A stretch of DNA of 9,092 bases from Aquificaceae bacterium (lineage in GTDB: Bacteria > Aquificota > Aquificia > Aquificales > Aquificaceae): the NCBI GenBank assembly GCA_026983685.1, contig JALSTO010000242.1, positions 1 to 9,092 on the forward strand, read 5' to 3'. The notes beneath the pieces are model-generated. The model was not told where the DNA came from. It searched no databases and saw nothing but the letters and a program-made list of their open reading frames with translations. A program made the translations under genes and the position numbers. Shown piece after piece: positions 5,501-9,092 of this stretch. Position 1 is the stretch's first letter. Each line of letters opens with the position of its first letter.

Positions 5501-7612
5501 ATGACCAAATTCTTGAAGATGAGAGAGAGAAAACCCAACAGACTTATCAATGAGAAGAGTCCCTATCTCAGACAGCACGCCTACAATCCAGTGGACTGGT
5601 ATCCCTGGGGTGAGGAAGCCTTTGAAAAGGCTGAGAAGGAGGACAAGCCGATCTTCCTGTCCATAGGCTACTCCACCTGTCACTGGTGCCACGTGATGGA
5701 GAAGGAGAGCTTTGAGGATGATGAGGTGGCAAAGATACTCAACGAGAACTACGTAGCCATAAAGGTTGATAGGGAGGAGAGACCAGACATTGATGCGGTT
5801 TATATGAGCGTATGCCAGATGATGACGGGAACTGGAGGCTGGCCCCTCACTGTCATAATGACACCTGAAAAAGTTCCTTTCTTTGCAGGGACTTACTTCC
5901 CCAAGGAAAGCCTCTACGGGAGACCCGGGCTCAAGGACATACTCATCAGGATAGCTCAGCTCTGGAAGGAAGACAGGGAAAAGGTTCTTGACAGCGCCCA
6001 GAAGGTTCTTACAGCGCTCAAACAGACAGAGGAGGACAGCTACATAGGAGATGACATAGATGAGAGCATACTGCACAGGGGCTTTACCGAGCTCTTCAAC
6101 AGCTACGATGAAATCCACGGCGGATTTGGTAGCGCCCCCAAGTTCCCCGTGCCCCACAACCTCATGTTCCTCCTCAGATACTACAAAAGGACCAGAAACG
6201 AGAGGGCTCTTTCAATGGTGAGCAATACCCTGACGAGGATGAGGCTCGGAGGGATTTGGGACCATGTCGGCTTCGGTTTTCACCGCTACTCCACCGACCG
6301 TGAGTGGCTCCTGCCCCACTTTGAGAAAATGCTCTACGACAACGCTCTCCTTATGATAGCTTACGCAGAAGCCTATCAGGTAACAGGAGAGGAGCTCTTC
6401 GCCCAGACAGTTGAGGAGATAGCGGAGTACCTGATCAGAGATATGCTATCCCCAGAGGGAGCCTTCTACTCCGCTGAGGATGCGGACAGCGAAGGGGAGG
6501 AGGGCAAGTTCTACACCTGGACCCTGAAGGAGCTGGAGGAGACCCTAACATCTGAGGAGCTTGAAATAGCCTTTAAGGTCTTCAACATCGCGGGAGAGGG
6601 GAACTTTCACGAGGAAGCCACGAGGAGAAAAACGGGAAGGAACATACTCCACATGAAGAAGACCCTCTCTGAGTATGCCCAAGAACTTGGCTACGATGAG
6701 GACGTCCTCAAGCAGAAGATAGAGGACATAAGGGCTAAGCTCTTCGCCAAAAGAAAAGAAAGGGTGAGACCTCTCAGGGACGATAAGGTCCTCACCGATT
6801 GGAATGGTTTGGCTATAGCAGCCTTCTCTAAGGCTGGAACCGCCTTGGGAAGGAGGGACTTCATAGACAGAGCTAAGTCCTGTGCAGACTTTATTCTTGA
6901 GAGGATGTTTGATGAAAAGGGAGGGCTACTCCACAGATATAAGGAAGGTTCAGCCCAGATACACGCCTTCCTTGAGGATTACGCCTACCTCATATGGGGA
7001 CTAACCGAGCTCTACTTTGCCACCCTCTCGGGGAGGTACCTCCTTGAGGCGAAGAAGCTCGCGGACTTTGCCCTTGACCACTTCTGGGATGAAGAAAACT
7101 TAGGCTTTTTCCAGACGCCCGACTTCGGTGAGAAGGTTTTGGTCAGAAAGAAGGAGATATACGACGGCGCGACACCCTCCGGTAACTCGGTGATGGCTTA
7201 CAACCTCGTAAGGCTCTCAAGGATTCTATCCGAGCCCGATTACGGGAAGAAAGCCCACCAAACCCTCAGAGCCTTCTCTCAGGTTCTCCTATCCTTCCCG
7301 TCCGCGCACACCTTCTCACTTATATCCGCAGACCTACTGCTAACAGGTGGCTTTGAACTCATAGCGGTGGGTAATAGGGAGAGAGCCCTTGAGGACCTGC
7401 TAAGGCTCCAGAAAAGGTTCCTGCCTGAGGGTGTTTACGCCTTCAAAGATGAAGAGCTTGAATCCCTCAACGATTTTCTGAAGACCCTTTCACCTCCGGA
7501 GAGTGAGGTGTCCTACTACCTTTGCAGAGACTACCGCTGTGAGAAGCCCTTTGAGGATATATCTCAGGTGGTTGAGAGCCTCAGTACCTTAGAAGGGTCG
7601 CCCCCCAGGTGA
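5501..7612 (+). CDS. YyaL/SPATA20-family (DUF255) protein: thioredoxin-like domain plus six-hairpin helical domain
   Basis: 703-residue cytoplasmic protein with no signal peptide or membrane span. The family (B. subtilis YyaL, animal SPATA20) joins an N-terminal thioredoxin fold to an (alpha/alpha)6 barrel resembling N-acylglucosamine 2-epimerases; its reaction is not established. Seen: [24 protein letters not shown] at 13-37, the family signature; CHWC at 60-63 in [12 protein letters not shown], the thioredoxin-type Cxx[12 protein letters not shown] at 88-98; GGWPLTV at 112-118; FFAGTYFP at 127-134; [10 protein letters not shown] at 207-216; [17 protein letters not shown] at 250-266; [12 protein letters not shown] at 271-282; [14 protein letters not shown] at 327-340; [11 protein letters not shown] at 427-437; DGATPSGNS at 555-563; and the C-terminal CRDYRCEKP at 675-683. 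The length is typical and the gene intact. ATG 5519 (Met7) is an alternative start, close to where most homologues begin. The last 32 bases overlap fabH. Confidence 0.95.
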   Translation: MTKFLKMRERKPNRLINEKSPYLRQHAYNPVDWYPWGEEAFEKAEKEDKPIFLSIGYSTCHWCHVMEKESFEDDEVAKILNENYVAIKVDREERPDIDAVYMSVCQMMTGTGGWPLTVIMTPEKVPFFAGTYFPKESLYGRPGLKDILIRIAQLWKEDREKVLDSAQKVLTALKQTEEDSYIGDDIDESILHRGFTELFNSYDEIHGGFGSAPKFPVPHNLMFLLRYYKRTRNERALSMVSNTLTRMRLGGIWDHVGFGFHRYSTDREWLLPHFEKMLYDNALLMIAYAEAYQVTGEELFAQTVEEIAEYLIRDMLSPEGAFYSAEDADSEGEEGKFYTWTLKELEETLTSEELEIAFKVFNIAGEGNFHEEATRRKTGRNILHMKKTLSEYAQELGYDEDVLKQKIEDIRAKLFAKRKERVRPLRDDKVLTDWNGLAIAAFSKAGTALGRRDFIDRAKSCADFILERMFDEKGGLLHRYKEGSAQIHAFLEDYAYLIWGLTELYFATLSGRYLLEAKKLADFALDHFWDEENLGFFQTPDFGEKVLVRKKEIYDGATPSGNSVMAYNLVRLSRILSEPDYGKKAHQTLRAFSQVLLSFPSAHTFSLISADLLLTGGFELIAVGNRERALEDLLRLQKRFLPEGVYAFKDEELESLNDFLKTLSPPESEVSYYLCRDYRCEKPFEDISQVVESLSTLEGSPPR

Positions 7613-8510
7613 GACCACCGCCCATGGCGGTCATGAGGACGACGTCTCCCCTCTTCAGTTTCCCCTCCTCTATGGCTTCGTGGAGGGCTATAGGGATGGA
7701 GGCTGCAGAGGTGTTGCCGTATCTGTCTATGTTCACATAAACCTTCTCCTGATCTATGCCCAGCTTCTCCGCAAGGGCTTTTATTATCCGCACGTTAGCC
7801 TGATGGGGTATGACTAAAGAAACATCTTTGGGAGAGATCCCTGCACCGCTTAGAACTTTTCTGCAGGCTTCCTCCATGTTCCTTACCGCTACCTTGAAGA
7901 GTTCCCTTCCTTTCATCTTTATGTATCCGCATTTGTCCGCGTAGAGGATGTCCCAGAGCCTCCCGTCCGAAAGCATTTCGGAGGCGAGAACATCGCTTTC
8001 ATCCTCAGACCTTTCAAGGACAACCGCTCCAGCACCGTCTCCGAAGAGGACACATGTACTCCTGTCTGTCCAGTCCACTATCTCCGATAGCTTCTCAACT
8101 CCCACAACGAGGACCTTTTCAGCCTTCCCAGCCTTGATGAGACCGTCCGCCACCTCAAGGGAGTACAGAAAACCACTGCATGCTGCGGAAAGGTCAAAGG
8201 CGTACCCTCCTTCCATCCCGAGCTCAGCCTGAAGCAGACACCCTGTTGATGGGAACCTCTTATCGGGCGTGAGCGTCCCTACTATAACAACATCTATATC
8301 CTTCGGGCTGAGCCCTGCCCTTCCGAGGGCAGAGAGGGATGCCTCCTTTGCCATATCAACCACACTCTCTTCCTTCGCTATCCTCCTCTCCTTTATACCC
8401 GTTCTCGTGGTTATCCACTCATCGGAGGTTTCAACGAGCTTCTCAAGGTCGTGGTTTGTTAAAATGCTCCTGGGCAGGTAAGTTCCCGTTCCTGCTATCC
8501 TCGTGCCCAT
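7581..8510 (-). CDS. fabH: 3-oxoacyl-[acyl-carrier-protein] synthase III (beta-ketoacyl-ACP synthase III)
   Basis: Condenses acetyl-CoA (or another short acyl-CoA) with malonyl-ACP, the first condensation of type II fatty acid synthesis, in the cytoplasm. The 309 residues compare with 317 in E. coli. The catalytic triad is complete: Cys111 in [13 protein letters not shown], His236 in IPHQANVRI and Asn266 in RYGNTSAAS. The N-terminal TGTYLP (8-13), [17 protein letters not shown] (28-44), [11 protein letters not shown] (156-166) and the glycine-rich end MGGGLTWGA (296-304) are all present. The ATG directly follows the plsX stop with no intervening base; AGGTGA inside the end of plsX lies 8 bases upstream. 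plsX-fabH adjacency is a widely conserved lipid operon order. No other fab gene follows: the next gene is convergent, so fabH ends its operon here, and no terminator hairpin is seen. Primer preference (straight or branched) cannot be read from sequence. Confidence 0.97.
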   Translation of the reverse strand: MGTRIAGTGTYLPRSILTNHDLEKLVETSDEWITTRTGIKERRIAKEESVVDMAKEASLSALGRAGLSPKDIDVVIVGTLTPDKRFPSTGCLLQAELGMEGGYAFDLSAACSGFLYSLEVADGLIKAGKAEKVLVVGVEKLSEIVDWTDRSTCVLFGDGAGAVVLERSEDESDVLASEMLSDGRLWDILYADKCGYIKMKGRELFKVAVRNMEEACRKVLSGAGISPKDVSLVIPHQANVRIIKALAEKLGIDQEKVYVNIDRYGNTSAASIPIALHEAIEEGKLKRGDVVLMTAMGGGLTWGATLLRY

Positions 8511-9092
8511 CTAAACCTTCACCTCTTCGGGTATGAGCTCCCTTATGTTCTGGACGAGCTTTCTGTTAAAGTCGTGGGAGAGGAACTCACCCGCAACCTT
8601 TATGGCGTTCTTTATAGCCTTGGCGTTAGCCTTCCCATGGGTTATTATCACAGGCTTCTTGGCTCCAAGGAGGGGTATCCCCCCATACTCTGTAAAGTCC
8701 GCCTTCTTCTTGAACCTGTTGAGGGCAGGCAGTAGGAGGAAAGCTCCGAGCTTTGCCAGAAGGCTCTTCTTTATCTCGTCCTTTATCATCTGGACGACCG
8801 CAAAACCGAGGCTTTCGCTCGCCTTGAGTATTATGTTTCCCACGAAGCCGTCGCACACTATCACATCAAAGGTTCCGGCGTATATGTCCCTCCCCTCCGC
8901 ATTCCCGAGGAAGTTCAGCTTGGTCTGCTTCAGGAGTGGGTAAGTTTCCTTGACGAGCTCGTTGCCCTTTCCCTCCTCCTCACCTATACTCAAAAGCCCA
9001 ACCCTCGGGTTCTCAATACCGAGTATCTCCTGAGCGTAGGTGTGACCTATTACCGCAAACTGAACGAGGTGTCTTGGTTTTGAGTCAACGTT
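8511..9092 (-). CDS. plsX: Phosphate acyltransferase PlsX, C-terminal part (N-terminus off right edge)
   Basis: Makes acyl-phosphate from acyl-ACP and inorganic phosphate, the donor for PlsY in bacterial phospholipid synthesis; a peripheral membrane enzyme. The visible 193 codons are the C-terminal part of a protein usually about 330-340 long. Seen, numbered from the edge: NVDSKPRHLVQFA at 1-13, GIENPRVGLLSIGEEEGKGNE at 25-45 (key parts NPRVGLL and GEEEGKGNE), VIVCDGFVGNIILKASE at 77-93, ADFTEYGGIPLLG at 131-143 and HGKANAKAIKNAI at 152-164. All are strong PlsX blocks. The gene ends in TAG at 8513-8511, directly against the fabH ATG. The frame stays open to the right edge, so the true start is outside the window; a TTG at 8993 within it is an internal leucine codon, not a start. 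No frameshift is seen. Confidence 0.96.
   Translation of the reverse strand, partial: NVDSKPRHLVQFAVIGHTYAQEILGIENPRVGLLSIGEEEGKGNELVKETYPLLKQTKLNFLGNAEGRDIYAGTFDVIVCDGFVGNIILKASESLGFAVVQMIKDEIKKSLLAKLGAFLLLPALNRFKKKADFTEYGGIPLLGAKKPVIITHGKANAKAIKNAIKVAGEFLSHDFNRKLVQNIRELIPEEVKV
8519..8524 (-). promoter_or_regulatory. Ribosome binding site of fabH
   Basis: AGGTGA on the minus strand, inside the last codons of plsX, 8 bases before the fabH ATG. It lies in an extended purine run, AGAGGTGAAGG. Since plsX ends at the base before the fabH ATG, ribosomes finishing plsX could reinitiate here, giving coupled synthesis of the two enzymes. Confidence 0.7.

Noticed and set aside
5453..6157. N-terminal 235 codons of the long minus frame upstream of the methyltransferase
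   Set aside because: Antisense to a strongly conserved region of the DUF255 gene. The translated segment has no recognisable domain, and the methyltransferase fold is complete without it.
7948..8943. Plus-strand frames opposite fabH and plsX (7948-8232, 8269-8481, 8339-8536, 8533-8943)
   Set aside because: Ser/Pro/Leu-rich antisense shadows of two strongly conserved genes.
8991..8993. TTG as a possible start of plsX
   Set aside because: It is an internal leucine codon within GLLSIGEEE. The conserved PlsX sequence continues upstream in the same frame to the window edge.

Overview
The window looks like a compact chromosome segment from a thermophilic bacterium, most likely Aquificota-like. 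The basis is strong use of AGG/AGA arginine and ATA isoleucine codons, proteins rich in Glu/Lys/Arg, purine-loaded coding strands and almost no intergenic DNA. This placement is inferred from style, not from a marker gene. I see no mobile element, CRISPR array, tRNA, rRNA, prophage or toxin/defence cassette. The genes are housekeeping or widely conserved families, and I do not see a new multi-gene system.

Layout. Bases 1-3901 are all on the minus strand and read, in transcription order, as a membrane glycosyltransferase of the GT39/ArnT type (3901-2642), cutA (2597-2283), then sbcC, which runs off the left edge. cutA and sbcC overlap by 4 bases (ATGA). The sbcC part covers the N-terminal ATPase lobe, the first coiled-coil arm, the CPVC zinc hook and most of the returning arm; the C-terminal lobe is outside the window. 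At 3902-3924 only 23 AT-rich bases separate the glycosyltransferase from a divergent MscS-type mechanosensitive channel gene (3925-5064). The gap holds a perfect 12-bp palindrome with a TATAAT on each strand, so both mRNAs may be leaderless.

The channel gene runs tail-to-tail into a small membrane methyltransferase of the ICMT/PEMT type on the minus strand (4937-5452), overlapping it by 128 bases. A 48-base divergent gap then precedes a 703-codon thioredoxin-fold plus six-hairpin protein of the YyaL/SPATA20 (DUF255) family (5501-7612, plus). That gene overlaps by 32 bases the end of fabH (7581-8510, minus), which is preceded with zero spacing by the C-terminal part of plsX (8511 to the right edge).

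How they work together. plsX-fabH is the standard lipid-synthesis pair: acyl-phosphate supply for phospholipids and initiation of fatty acid synthesis. SbcC would be the ATPase of a DNA double-strand-end nuclease, but no sbcD is present here. The glycosyltransferase, channel and methyltransferase are all envelope proteins, yet they sit on different strands and need not be functionally linked. Non-coding DNA totals about 115 bases (three gaps of 44, 23 and 48), so every intergenic regulatory signal must lie there or inside genes.
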